Of a stretch of 51,618 nt of DNA, positions 33,417-41,423 are shown in pieces. Numbering within the stretch: position 1 is the stretch's first letter; each line of letters begins with the position of its first letter. The DNA comes from a virus, in IMG/VR virus record IMGVR_UViG_3300025128_007159, positions 1-51,618 of that record; one strand, written 5' to 3'. Below the pieces are notes generated by a model that worked only from the letters and a program-made list of their open reading frames with translations, had not been told where the DNA came from and did not search any database. Made by a program: the position numbers and the translations under genes.

Positions 33417-34583
33417 CTACTCCTCTATATTTGTGTAAATTTCTAAATTTTTATACTTTGTTCTCATATCTTTTACTTTTTCCATTTCTTTCTTAAAATC
33501 TTTATATTTTGGATGTTCTTCATTATTAATATTTTTAATCTTCCAAACTAAATCTGAAAAGGTTCCCCAATTATTTATATGAATAAAATTTACTTCTGTT
33601 TTCATTCCGTTTAACTTTTGGAAGTAATCTGACATCTCAATAAAACCTATCATCTCTTTGTAATTGTTATCTTGTACCACAAAAGTCATTCTTACAAAAT
33701 CTAAGTTTGATATATCTGTAAAGATAAAATGTAAATTCTTTTGTAATCTTTTCCAATTACCACCAACTCTGATTTTATCATAAGTTTCTTTAGTACAGGC
33801 ATCAATACTAATTTCTGCAGTTACTCGTGGAATTTCATGTAGGTTACTTAGATTCTCCCACATCTTTCTTGTCCACCCATTTCCATTTGTATGTATATGT
33901 AGATTTCGTGTATCAGGATACTTTTCCATAGTGATTGATTTTAATAAGTTTCTCCAAAACTCTCCACCAAAACCATCACCACTAGCTGTGATGTATAATT
34001 CATTTGCGTTATCCATAGCATCACATAAAATTATTTCTTGTATCTTTTCAGACTTCTTTCTTTCTTCACCCTCTGTCTGTATGTAATCCAATCTACAACT
34101 TGGACACTTTAAATTACAACTTCTATCATGAGAGAATATAACACATTCAGGCCCCCAAGGCAACTTTACCATTTTCTCTGATATGATTTGTTTCCATTTA
34201 TCCTCACCATTTGGATTTATTTCTTCTGCGTTCCATAACTTATGATATGTTGATTCATCATAAATTGGAAAGTATCCATTATCATAGATGGTTTCATCCA
34301 CATCATCATTATACCAACGATTTAAAAACCCACACTCAGTAGAATCACAATACTTAAAATCACCATCGTGCATTGATTGTCTAAGTTTTTGTGAAGTTTC
34401 TCCATTCCAAATATCTTCCCATTTATCTTCTAATGAATTACCACTTGGGCCACAAGTTATCCAAGCGTTAACCCATCGTTTTTCTTCTTCACTCCACCCA
34501 CCTGATACACATTGCCATACTTTACCATCGTGGAAAAATTCTGCATTTCTGAATGGTGCTACACAAAATCCCTTTCGTTTCAC
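33417..34583 (-). CDS. Radical SAM enzyme with N-terminal Cys-rich (SPASM-like) region
   Basis: The 388-residue protein has the radical SAM signature CNLKCPSC (C156, C160, C163) and strands with ASGDGFGGEF, the glycine-rich SAM site. The N-terminus is Cys-rich (C7, C25, C44, C79, C84) with GFCVAPFRNAEFFHDGKVW, resembling a SPASM/twitch auxiliary cluster, which usually lies C-terminally. Such enzymes modify peptides or sugars. The gene splits the gp44-gp62 pair and overlaps gp44 by 4 nt, so it is expressed with the clamp loader. The substrate is unknown. Confidence 0.85.
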   Translation of the reverse strand: MKRKGFCVAPFRNAEFFHDGKVWQCVSGGWSEEEKRWVNAWITCGPSGNSLEDKWEDIWNGETSQKLRQSMHDGDFKYCDSTECGFLNRWYNDDVDETIYDNGYFPIYDESTYHKLWNAEEINPNGEDKWKQIISEKMVKLPWGPECVIFSHDRSCNLKCPSCRLDYIQTEGEERKKSEKIQEIILCDAMDNANELYITASGDGFGGEFWRNLLKSITMEKYPDTRNLHIHTNGNGWTRKMWENLSNLHEIPRVTAEISIDACTKETYDKIRVGGNWKRLQKNLHFIFTDISNLDFVRMTFVVQDNNYKEMIGFIEMSDYFQKLNGMKTEVNFIHINNWGTFSDLVWKIKNINNEEHPKYKDFKKEMEKVKDMRTKYKNLEIYTNIEE

Positions 34584-35515
34584 TTTACCTTTCCGATTAT
34601 CTCAACAAACATCGCCATAATATTTATCTCTTTATCCACAACTACTGCATCTGATTGTTGATATTGAGCCAATATCAATATACATTCTGCAACATGACCT
34701 CTACCCCAATCATCTACAGTATCAAATAATAATCTAAATAAATCACTAAAGTCTGTTACCTTTGAATCTGCCAATAGTTGTCTTATATTTTTAAACGAAT
34801 TCTTTTTATCTTGTGTTTTCAAGATTTCCAATACTTGGTTTTTATAATCATTCTGAATACTCATACCCTCATCAATAACCAACTCACCATTCACTACTTG
34901 TCTTTGTGATGCGTTAATAACTCTTCGTAAATCAGGAAAACCACCATTCACTATTGTTACAATATTCTCTAATTTGTATTTAACATTTTCATTGTCCAAT
35001 ATATTTGATAAGTGTTGAGCAACTTGTTTTCTATCAGGTGGAACTATCTGAAATGATTGACATCTTGATTGTATCGGGTCAATGATTCTCTCAACATAAT
35101 TACAAGTCAATATAAACCTACAATTCTTACTAAATGTTTCCATTAGATTACGAAGAGCAGCTTGTGCGTTAGGTGTAATATAATCACACTCATCCAAGAT
35201 GATAACTTTCATATCTTTGAAACCTAATGTTGATGCGAAGTTCTTTACTTTCTCACGAACCACATCCACACTATTCTCATCAGATGCATTAATATATAGA
35301 TAATCACAATCTATATTGTTAACCAACAATTTAGCTAGTGTTGTCTTACCTGTACCGGCCCTTCCGTATAAGAGAAGATGTGGTAAATCTCCACTCTCAA
35401 GGTAAACGGATACTTTACTTTTGAGATGGTCGTTTCCAATGTAAGTATCCATTGTATTAGGTCGGTACTTTTCTACCCACAAAGTATGTTTTACTTCATT
35501 CATTTTCATCTTCAT
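34580..35515 (-). CDS. 44: Clamp-loader large subunit (gp44, RFC-like AAA+ ATPase)
   Basis: The 311-residue AAA+ protein has VEKYRPNTMDTYIG, Walker A GRAGTGKT (residues 51-58), Walker B VIILDECDY, sensor LTCNYV and the SRC motif IQSRCQSF, as in T4 gp44 and eukaryotic RFC small subunits. It hydrolyses ATP to load the gp45 clamp at primer ends. Its start region overlaps the 59-residue ORF upstream; the 4-nt overlap downstream leads into the radical SAM gene. Confidence 0.95.
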   Translation of the reverse strand: MKMKMNEVKHTLWVEKYRPNTMDTYIGNDHLKSKVSVYLESGDLPHLLLYGRAGTGKTTLAKLLVNNIDCDYLYINASDENSVDVVREKVKNFASTLGFKDMKVIILDECDYITPNAQAALRNLMETFSKNCRFILTCNYVERIIDPIQSRCQSFQIVPPDRKQVAQHLSNILDNENVKYKLENIVTIVNGGFPDLRRVINASQRQVVNGELVIDEGMSIQNDYKNQVLEILKTQDKKNSFKNIRQLLADSKVTDFSDLFRLLFDTVDDWGRGHVAECILILAQYQQSDAVVVDKEINIMAMFVEIIGKVK

Positions 35516-35675
35516 CTTTCAGAAATGTACTCTCTTGATGTATTGCAATTACACTACCACTATCTAAATTAGAACCACTTTGTTCGTAGTCTAATTTTAC
35601 ACTTACAGCTTCCTCTGTTATTGTAGCAGCTAATTCTTCTAACTCTTTTCTTTGTTTGGAAGTTAATTCACTCAT
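35496..35675 (-). CDS. 59-residue hypothetical protein between DUF2452 and gp44
   Basis: A short ORF starts at ATG 35675, inside the end of the DUF2452-like gene, and stops 20 nt into gp44. The product has an amphipathic helix (SKQRKELEELAATITEEAVS) and an acidic end. Overlaps on both sides suggest that translation passes from the clamp-side genes through it into gp44. No family is recognised. Confidence 0.55.
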   Translation of the reverse strand: MSELTSKQRKELEELAATITEEAVSVKLDYEQSGSNLDSGSVIAIHQESTFLKDEDENE

Positions 35676-36060
35676 CTACTTTTTCCCATTTATCATTTGA
35701 ATCTAATTTAAATGCCCCTATGAATATCCATTTATTATATTGAGGTTCTACTAAACTTAAAAAAAGGGTTCCACTTTCTCTTTGATAAAGATAATATGTA
35801 TCACCTTTTACGGGTTCAAATTTAAAATCAGAACCATAAACTAACTTATTCCACTCATAGGCTTCTATTAATTTTTTATACTCTTCTTTAATTTCATTGT
35901 ATCTTGCTTCAAAATAATGATTTGTTTTAGCAACTTTCTCATTCTTCCAAGTATCAACATCATCAGGTCTTATCGCTGGTGCTCCGACATTATCACCATA
36001 TGGCATAACAGATTTGTTCTCTGCAAACATATCAGGTTTTTTATCTTGATTATCACTCAT
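35668..36060 (-). CDS. DUF2452-like phage protein
   Basis: I start at ATG 36060, which overlaps the methyltransferase stop as ATGA. The 130-residue protein has YGDNVGAPAIRPDDVDTWKN, then NHYFEARYNEIKEEYKKLIE, and a C-terminal WIFIGAFKLDSNDKWEKV, the pattern I recall for DUF2452 proteins (related to human C1orf50), common in T4-like cyanophages. The function is unknown. The location inside the clamp/clamp-loader operon suggests a replication-linked role. Confidence 0.65.
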   Translation of the reverse strand: MSDNQDKKPDMFAENKSVMPYGDNVGAPAIRPDDVDTWKNEKVAKTNHYFEARYNEIKEEYKKLIEAYEWNKLVYGSDFKFEPVKGDTYYLYQRESGTLFLSLVEPQYNKWIFIGAFKLDSNDKWEKVDE

Positions 36061-37271
36061 ACTTTTTTCCATATCCATATAGGTTCACAAAATGTTTTAT
36101 CTTGTGTATCTAAAGTTTTTTGTAATGATTCATCAGTATAATCAAGTGATTTTGCAGTTCCAGCTCCACCACTATTAGGTCGTTTAGCCATTTCCATTCC
36201 TATACAACCTTGATACTCTGAATCAGTAAATGTTGATAAGAAATCATTCATTGGATTACATATCTCTAACCAACTCTTAGTTGATTTTACACTAGCATAT
36301 ACATCAGATATATTAACACATAGATAACCATCAGATTTTATTGAAGGCCATAATTTTTTTAATGTTTTTTGTAGAAAATCTTTATTCCAATCATCTATAT
36401 CTTTGTACCTAACCCAACTTTGAGTATCATCATAACTATATCTCTCAACACTAAAATAAGGTGGTGATGTAAAGACTGTATCATACATATTTTCTCTGTA
36501 TTCAAAATCCTCTGCTGGTGATTCTACAAACATACTTTTTTTAGGAACCTCAAACATCGTTCTATGTTTATCATAAAATTGTTTCTGTTCTTCATAGATA
36601 GGATGATTTTCTTTTCTTGGATCTATCCCAATATAGAACTCACCTGTTTCACTACCATAAAATCCAGCCAATCTATCTCCCCAACCTGCACTAAAGTCTA
36701 AGATACTTTTACTACCCAACTTATCATACAATACTTTGGCAACATTTGGTTTGAATTGAGAACAAATATACTTTCTTAATCCAATCATAGTCCTCAACAC
36801 ACTACGATTTATCTTAGGTAACTTCAATGTATAGGCCGCCCCCATCAAACTCGTCATAAATTTTTCATTTTCCCAAGTTCTCTTTGGGCCAGGACTTACT
36901 GAACCATCAACACTCCATCGATTTACTTGTTGAAAGAAATTACTTGCATCATTACCACTATTGATTCTTCTGAAATATTGTTGTTTACCTTCGAATGTTA
37001 AATCATATCTATATTGAGTACCTTCACGTGCAAACCACTCACCCTCTACCAAGATTTCATTATGTCTCATACCTTTCAATCTTTTCAAATCGTTGTATGC
37101 ATCATTTTCTGAAATCTCGGCATAAGGTATTTCGTAGGTCATAGCAACTTTTGCCAGACTTTCTTTAACATCTTGTTTATCAAATGTTTCTTTTATATAC
37201 TCCCACTCTTCCTCTTCAATTGAAAGATATGGTTTCATATTTAAGAATTTATCAAAGTATTTTAAATACAT
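36057..37271 (-). CDS. DNA methyltransferase (N4/N6-type)
   Basis: The 404-residue protein has motif I as SILDFSAGWGDRLAGFYGS and the catalytic motif IV as TSPPYFS, typical of N6-adenine/N4-cytosine DNA methyltransferases. GYLCVNISDVY follows as a later strand. The N-terminal 150 residues could hold the target-recognition part. No partner restriction enzyme lies next to it, so an orphan protective or regulatory role is likely. It shares a base with the gp45 stop. Confidence 0.8.
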   Translation of the reverse strand: MYLKYFDKFLNMKPYLSIEEEEWEYIKETFDKQDVKESLAKVAMTYEIPYAEISENDAYNDLKRLKGMRHNEILVEGEWFAREGTQYRYDLTFEGKQQYFRRINSGNDASNFFQQVNRWSVDGSVSPGPKRTWENEKFMTSLMGAAYTLKLPKINRSVLRTMIGLRKYICSQFKPNVAKVLYDKLGSKSILDFSAGWGDRLAGFYGSETGEFYIGIDPRKENHPIYEEQKQFYDKHRTMFEVPKKSMFVESPAEDFEYRENMYDTVFTSPPYFSVERYSYDDTQSWVRYKDIDDWNKDFLQKTLKKLWPSIKSDGYLCVNISDVYASVKSTKSWLEICNPMNDFLSTFTDSEYQGCIGMEMAKRPNSGGAGTAKSLDYTDESLQKTLDTQDKTFCEPIWIWKKV

Positions 37272-38002
37272 TAAATTACGTTCTGAGTAGCCACTACATA
37301 ATATTGTGATTCAAAGTCATCAACTTCAAAATCTAATTTTATTAAACCTTTATCTGATATTTTCATATCAATACTTTCACATTCTCTGTTAGCCTGTAAA
37401 ATATTTGAAAACATATCAGAGTTAAAACTTATAGGTGGAATTTCTTTAAATGTATTTACCTCGACAGGTATAGTAACTCTATTAGTACCAACATTACTAA
37501 AACCAATAACAATATTTACTTCATCGTTTTGTGCAATAATAGTAAAGGTGTCATTTTCAGATAAAGCTCCATTACCAGCTATAAAGGTACTGACGAATCG
37601 TTTGTCTATTTTTAAATCCAAATCCCAAGTATCTGGTAAGTTTTTTAATGGTGGTGGTGATGGAATTACAGATAAATCACTTAACATATACTTAGATATT
37701 GTTTTATATTTTTTATCTTTTAAATCCACACTCACAAAAGTATCACCCATTTTAGAAAGTTTGAAATCAATATCATCCCCAACTACAGCCAACAAAGCCA
37801 ATAACTGAGGTGTGTTGTAAACACCAAGTGTACATGCATCTATACCTTTTGACTTTCCCCAAGTTACACTACCCAAGACAGATTTATCACCTGTAATTAC
37901 TCTTGTGGATAAACTTGTGCCAGTAGACTCCCATTTAGCAGATTTAATTTCATTTCCCAAACTATACTTGTTGATGAATCGTATCAATTCACTTTTATTC
38001 AT
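37271..38002 (-). CDS. 45: Sliding clamp (gp45)
   Basis: The 243-residue protein resembles T4 gp45: SELIRFINKYSLGNEIKSAK at the start, ACTLGVYNTPQLLALLAVVG in the middle and a beta-rich second domain ending FESQYYVVAT. Trimers encircle DNA and tether the polymerase; in T4 the clamp also activates late transcription. The start has AAGGAAAAAGGTT before it and a possible promoter at 38031-38059. Confidence 0.9.
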   Translation of the reverse strand: MNKSELIRFINKYSLGNEIKSAKWESTGTSLSTRVITGDKSVLGSVTWGKSKGIDACTLGVYNTPQLLALLAVVGDDIDFKLSKMGDTFVSVDLKDKKYKTISKYMLSDLSVIPSPPPLKNLPDTWDLDLKIDKRFVSTFIAGNGALSENDTFTIIAQNDEVNIVIGFSNVGTNRVTIPVEVNTFKEIPPISFNSDMFSNILQANRECESIDMKISDKGLIKLDFEVDDFESQYYVVATQNVI

Positions 38003-38030
38003 AACCTTTTTCCTTATCGTGTTTCTTTGT

Positions 38031-38059
38031 TATATATACATATATATTAGTTTTCCCAA
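38031..38059 (-). promoter_or_regulatory. Possible promoter for gp45
   Basis: Minus-strand TTGGGA (38059-38054), 17-nt spacer, TATATA (38036-38031). It deviates from the strong family in the -35 box and lacks the A-rich-GGC prefix. It overlaps the hairpin at the gp43 stop, so it is only a candidate. Confidence 0.35.
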
Positions 38060-38065
38060 AACTAA
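38047..38065 (-). other. Perfect hairpin spanning the gp43 stop codon
   Basis: The 8-bp inverted repeat TTAGTTTT-GGG-AAAACTAA includes the TAG stop of the polymerase gene. No T-run follows, so it is not a standard intrinsic terminator. It may protect the 3' end of the gp43 message or weaken read-through to gp45. Confidence 0.5.
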
Positions 38066-40560
38066 AAAAATCTTTCAATACTTTGTGTTTTATCAACTAC
38101 GGCTTCCCAACTCATAGCTTCATAAAACATCCCAAGTTTTTTACTCATTGCCTGTTCATACATTTTACTATGGTCAATATGTGTTTTAATTAATTCTAAT
38201 ATTTGTGGTGGATCTTCATAACCTTTGTATGCAATTGTATCAAATCCAAATTCATTTTCTTTTAGATACACCCACTTAATCTTTGTTCCATTAGATATTT
38301 TCTCATACTTTCTACCCTCATACCAATGTTGTAATAATGAATTATAATTTATAGCAGATTTAACATGAACTGGTGCTCCTTTTTTGAACGTACTAAAAGT
38401 CTCACCCGTTTCCTCTGTATATTTCTGAATACCTTTTACACCGATTGGATTTGCCATAACATCATAATGTAACATATGCATATTTCTTTTAAACTTACTG
38501 ATTCGTTCATCAATTTGTTCTTTAGGTACATCTGATAGAATATCTTCTAATACACTACTCAATAACTTTTTCATAGCGACTGCAAAATTACTACGAACCG
38601 TGTCTAATCCTTTCACGTGAATTTTATTTACCTTACGACCAGCGTCATTTATAATCTTTAGTCCATATCTTTTCTTAGTAATAAATAAACCTGTTTTTGC
38701 AACAACCTCTTGTTTAATATCAAAAACGTGTTCAGTTATATTTAAAAACTTTTTAGCAAAATAGTCATACGATTTATTTAAATAATCTTGTACTTCACTA
38801 CAAATCTCCATAATTCTTTGTGTCATCATGGTATCACTTAACTTCTCTGTTGGAAACCTTTTCTTAACCAATGGAACTGCAGATGCAAAAATACTATCAG
38901 TATCAATATAAATAACATAATCTTTTGTATCACCTAACTCATTGTTATAAAAGTGATTCGTTATCTTCTTACTGAACTTAATCAACGATTGACCTGTTAA
39001 AGTTGTTGCCTCTGCGTTATCTAAATCATAAAATCTAAATACTGGTAATCCCAAGACACCATACAGAGAGTTCAAGATAATCTTTTGTAAATATTGTCTT
39101 CTATCAAAGTATTCCTCTTTTTCTGTATCCCCTTGTTCGTTAAACTTCTTAACAAGTTTTCTCATCTCAACTCTTTCGTTGAACCACTTTGTGAGTAGTG
39201 CAGGAATCAACCCTTGTTTATCTGTACGATACATCACACCATTACTTGCTACACTTACCTCTGCTTGATTGAAGTAAGTTTGTAGTTCACTTTCAGTAAA
39301 CTTACCCATCTCTTTACCACCCTTATCTGTAATCGTATAAGTCTTTTTGTTATTCTTATCTATAAACTTTTCTGCATCCCAACCCTCTACTTTACCAACC
39401 TTTGTTTCTGGTGATATATTTAAGGAACGAATTACACTCGGATACATACTCGTGATATCTAAATCATATACCCAATCATGTTTACCTTTTTGTGGACGTT
39501 GTACATAAGCCCCAGCGAACTTATCATCATCTAATTTCTTTGGTCTTGGTGGTCTATTTGGTGCTACAATACTCATCTTTTTTAAATACACTAATATAGC
39601 ACCCTCTAAATATCTTGACGACATATAAACATCTTCATATGGAATATGTCCAAGATGTGCCACACCACGAGCAATCTCAATATAATTAAGTTTCTTATCT
39701 AAATCTACTAATATTTTTACATCTCGAATATTATAATCTATAAACTTTTGTAATTCATTTTCATATAAATCATTTAAAGTTCCCTCATACTCAATCTTTT
39801 TCATACCAACTTCAACTTCACCAATGTAATCTAAACGATAACTTGATTGTTGTATAAATGAAAACTTTTTATATAAAGATAAATAATCTAAACAACTAAC
39901 ACCAGCAATTACATATCGACCTTTATATTCATTCCACTTTACTTCACTTATCGGTGATAATAAACCAGCAACACTTTTACCCAAGACTCTAACTGCTCGG
40001 TTATATAAATAAGGTATATCAAAGAAGTCCGTATTCCACCCACTAATGATTGTAGGTTTTATTTCCATATACTTCTGATAAAACTTATTTAACATTTCAT
40101 ATTCAGTAGTGAATAATTCTACAACTACATTGTTTTCTGTATAATTCTTTATTTGTTTTTTAGGATCTGTAACATATGTGTAATATGTATCTGATAATTT
40201 GTCCCACATTGTTATTGCGGTTATTGTATTACTTGCCCGTTGAGCATCTGGAAATCCATCAGTAACCTCTACCTCAATATCTATAAAAATCATTCTATGT
40301 CCCTCTGAGGAATCATCACTATTAGTGTATTGGTCAACTAAAAATCTTGTTGTAGGTGGGACATCACTTTCAAATAGATGTGGATCTTCCTTGTCATAAT
40401 CAAAAACTTTTTTTAATCTATCACCATATAAACTAACGTGAGTACCATTTGAATGTTTCACGTAGGCATAAGGTTTATATGGGATTACTTGATAACCCTT
40501 TTTATCATCCCACAAGTGGAAGTTCTTTTTGTAATTATCATACCAGATTGATTGATACAA
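38062..40560 (-). CDS. 43: Family B DNA polymerase (gp43)
   Basis: The 832-residue protein has, in order, exonuclease motif I (MIFIDIEVEV), motif II (SGWNTDFFDIPYL), polymerase motif A (DLDITSMYPSVI) and motif C (VIYIDTDSIF), as in T4 gp43 and marine relatives. It is the replicative polymerase with 3'-5' proofreading, working with gp45, gp44/62 and gp32. The C-terminal KTQSIERFF matches the QxxxxxFF-type clamp-binding tail. It is driven by the strong promoter at 40591-40620. Confidence 0.97.
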   Translation of the reverse strand: MYQSIWYDNYKKNFHLWDDKKGYQVIPYKPYAYVKHSNGTHVSLYGDRLKKVFDYDKEDPHLFESDVPPTTRFLVDQYTNSDDSSEGHRMIFIDIEVEVTDGFPDAQRASNTITAITMWDKLSDTYYTYVTDPKKQIKNYTENNVVVELFTTEYEMLNKFYQKYMEIKPTIISGWNTDFFDIPYLYNRAVRVLGKSVAGLLSPISEVKWNEYKGRYVIAGVSCLDYLSLYKKFSFIQQSSYRLDYIGEVEVGMKKIEYEGTLNDLYENELQKFIDYNIRDVKILVDLDKKLNYIEIARGVAHLGHIPYEDVYMSSRYLEGAILVYLKKMSIVAPNRPPRPKKLDDDKFAGAYVQRPQKGKHDWVYDLDITSMYPSVIRSLNISPETKVGKVEGWDAEKFIDKNNKKTYTITDKGGKEMGKFTESELQTYFNQAEVSVASNGVMYRTDKQGLIPALLTKWFNERVEMRKLVKKFNEQGDTEKEEYFDRRQYLQKIILNSLYGVLGLPVFRFYDLDNAEATTLTGQSLIKFSKKITNHFYNNELGDTKDYVIYIDTDSIFASAVPLVKKRFPTEKLSDTMMTQRIMEICSEVQDYLNKSYDYFAKKFLNITEHVFDIKQEVVAKTGLFITKKRYGLKIINDAGRKVNKIHVKGLDTVRSNFAVAMKKLLSSVLEDILSDVPKEQIDERISKFKRNMHMLHYDVMANPIGVKGIQKYTEETGETFSTFKKGAPVHVKSAINYNSLLQHWYEGRKYEKISNGTKIKWVYLKENEFGFDTIAYKGYEDPPQILELIKTHIDHSKMYEQAMSKKLGMFYEAMSWEAVVDKTQSIERFF

Positions 40561-40590
40561 CTATATAATTCTCCAAATTTGTCATGACAG

Positions 40591-40620
40591 AATATACGAA
40601 ATAAAACCTATACTTGTCAA
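40591..40620 (-). promoter_or_regulatory. Phage promoter for gp43
   Basis: Minus-strand TTGACA (40620-40615), 18-nt spacer ending TTATTTCG, TATATT (40596-40591), preceded by AAAAAAACGC. It is in the gap between the kinase-like gene and the polymerase start, 30 nt upstream of the ATG. Confidence 0.85.
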
Positions 40621-40628
40621 GCGTTTTT

Positions 40629-41162
40629 TTATAATAATCCAATAATTTTTTGTACGGTATTATCATCCGTTTTGATTGTATGATAATCTATATTATTATC
40701 ATCTAATGTTTTGATACAATGTTTATCTATTTTGATTGAATCCTCTAAGTTCTGAAATCTCTCAGCGTCATTATGATTTGTTTCTGGTCGTTCCAACATT
40801 ACATTTATATTATCATAATTGTTATGTAAATCTATTACCATTTGATTAAAGGCTTCTGAATAGAACTCGGCTGGATAACCTTCACTATACCACGTCTTAT
40901 ATATTAATGAGAATAAGACTGGTGAATCTACAACAATGTAATCAACCTTACCATAACTTTCCGCTATACCTCTGTGTTGATTAGCACATACATAGAGTTG
41001 GTCTTTTATAGCTGGTAGATTATTATCCCAAGCTAGTCTTTTTGGAAACTCGTATGGATTATTACAACTTATATGTTTTCTTTTGAGTTCGTAAAAAACT
41101 CCCGCGGCTATGGAGGACTTTCCGATACCAGGCCCTCCAAATAAATTTATTAATTTACTCAT
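40629..41162 (-). CDS. P-loop ATPase/nucleotide kinase-like protein
   Basis: I choose the ATG at 41162, which overlaps the upstream TGA as ATGA and puts the P-loop near the N-terminus; an ATG further upstream gives 11 extra residues. The 177-residue protein has SKLINLFGGPGIGKSSIAAG (Walker A) and YIVVDSPVLFSLIY with a Walker B-like Asp. VMLERPETNHND is in the LID/substrate position seen in AAA_28/NadR-type kinases. It may phosphorylate a nucleoside or cofactor precursor. Confidence 0.65.
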   Translation of the reverse strand: MSKLINLFGGPGIGKSSIAAGVFYELKRKHISCNNPYEFPKRLAWDNNLPAIKDQLYVCANQHRGIAESYGKVDYIVVDSPVLFSLIYKTWYSEGYPAEFYSEAFNQMVIDLHNNYDNINVMLERPETNHNDAERFQNLEDSIKIDKHCIKTLDDNNIDYHTIKTDDNTVQKIIGLL

Positions 41163-41377
41163 AGTGATTGATATAAACTGAATAAATAACCACAAAATCC
41201 TACTATGTTAAGTAAGGATAAATTATATTGTTTGGTTTTTTGAGTTTGAATAGTAAGTAGAGCTAAACCAATTAACATCCCTATCTTTCCTATATGTGAA
41301 TTTATAAAATAAGGTGATAACATCATAATGGCTGTACCAAGATATATCACTCCATATTTATATAATTTTTCGTTCAT
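41159..41377 (-). CDS. Small two-helix membrane protein
   Basis: The 72-residue protein has two or three hydrophobic segments (YGVIYLGTAIMMLSPYF, IGMLIGLALLTI, LLNIVGFCGYLFSL) with a basic loop between. It is the first gene after the terminator behind the TonB-dependent receptor and overlaps the kinase-like gene. No family is recognised; a holin or membrane-altering role is possible. Confidence 0.55.
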   Translation of the reverse strand: MNEKLYKYGVIYLGTAIMMLSPYFINSHIGKIGMLIGLALLTIQTQKTKQYNLSLLNIVGFCGYLFSLYQSL

Positions 41378-41390
41378 TTAATACTCCGTA

Positions 41391-41415
41391 AAAAGGGGGG
41401 AAATTAATCCCCCCT
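41391..41415 (-). terminator. Rho-independent terminator after the TonB-dependent receptor
   Basis: Minus-strand run of G (in AGGGG) pairs with a run of C across a short ATTAATTT loop, followed by TTTTT. It begins about 10 nt after the receptor stop codon. This is the clearest intrinsic terminator in the window and closes the receptor transcript. Confidence 0.85.
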
Positions 41416-41423
41416 AAAATTAC

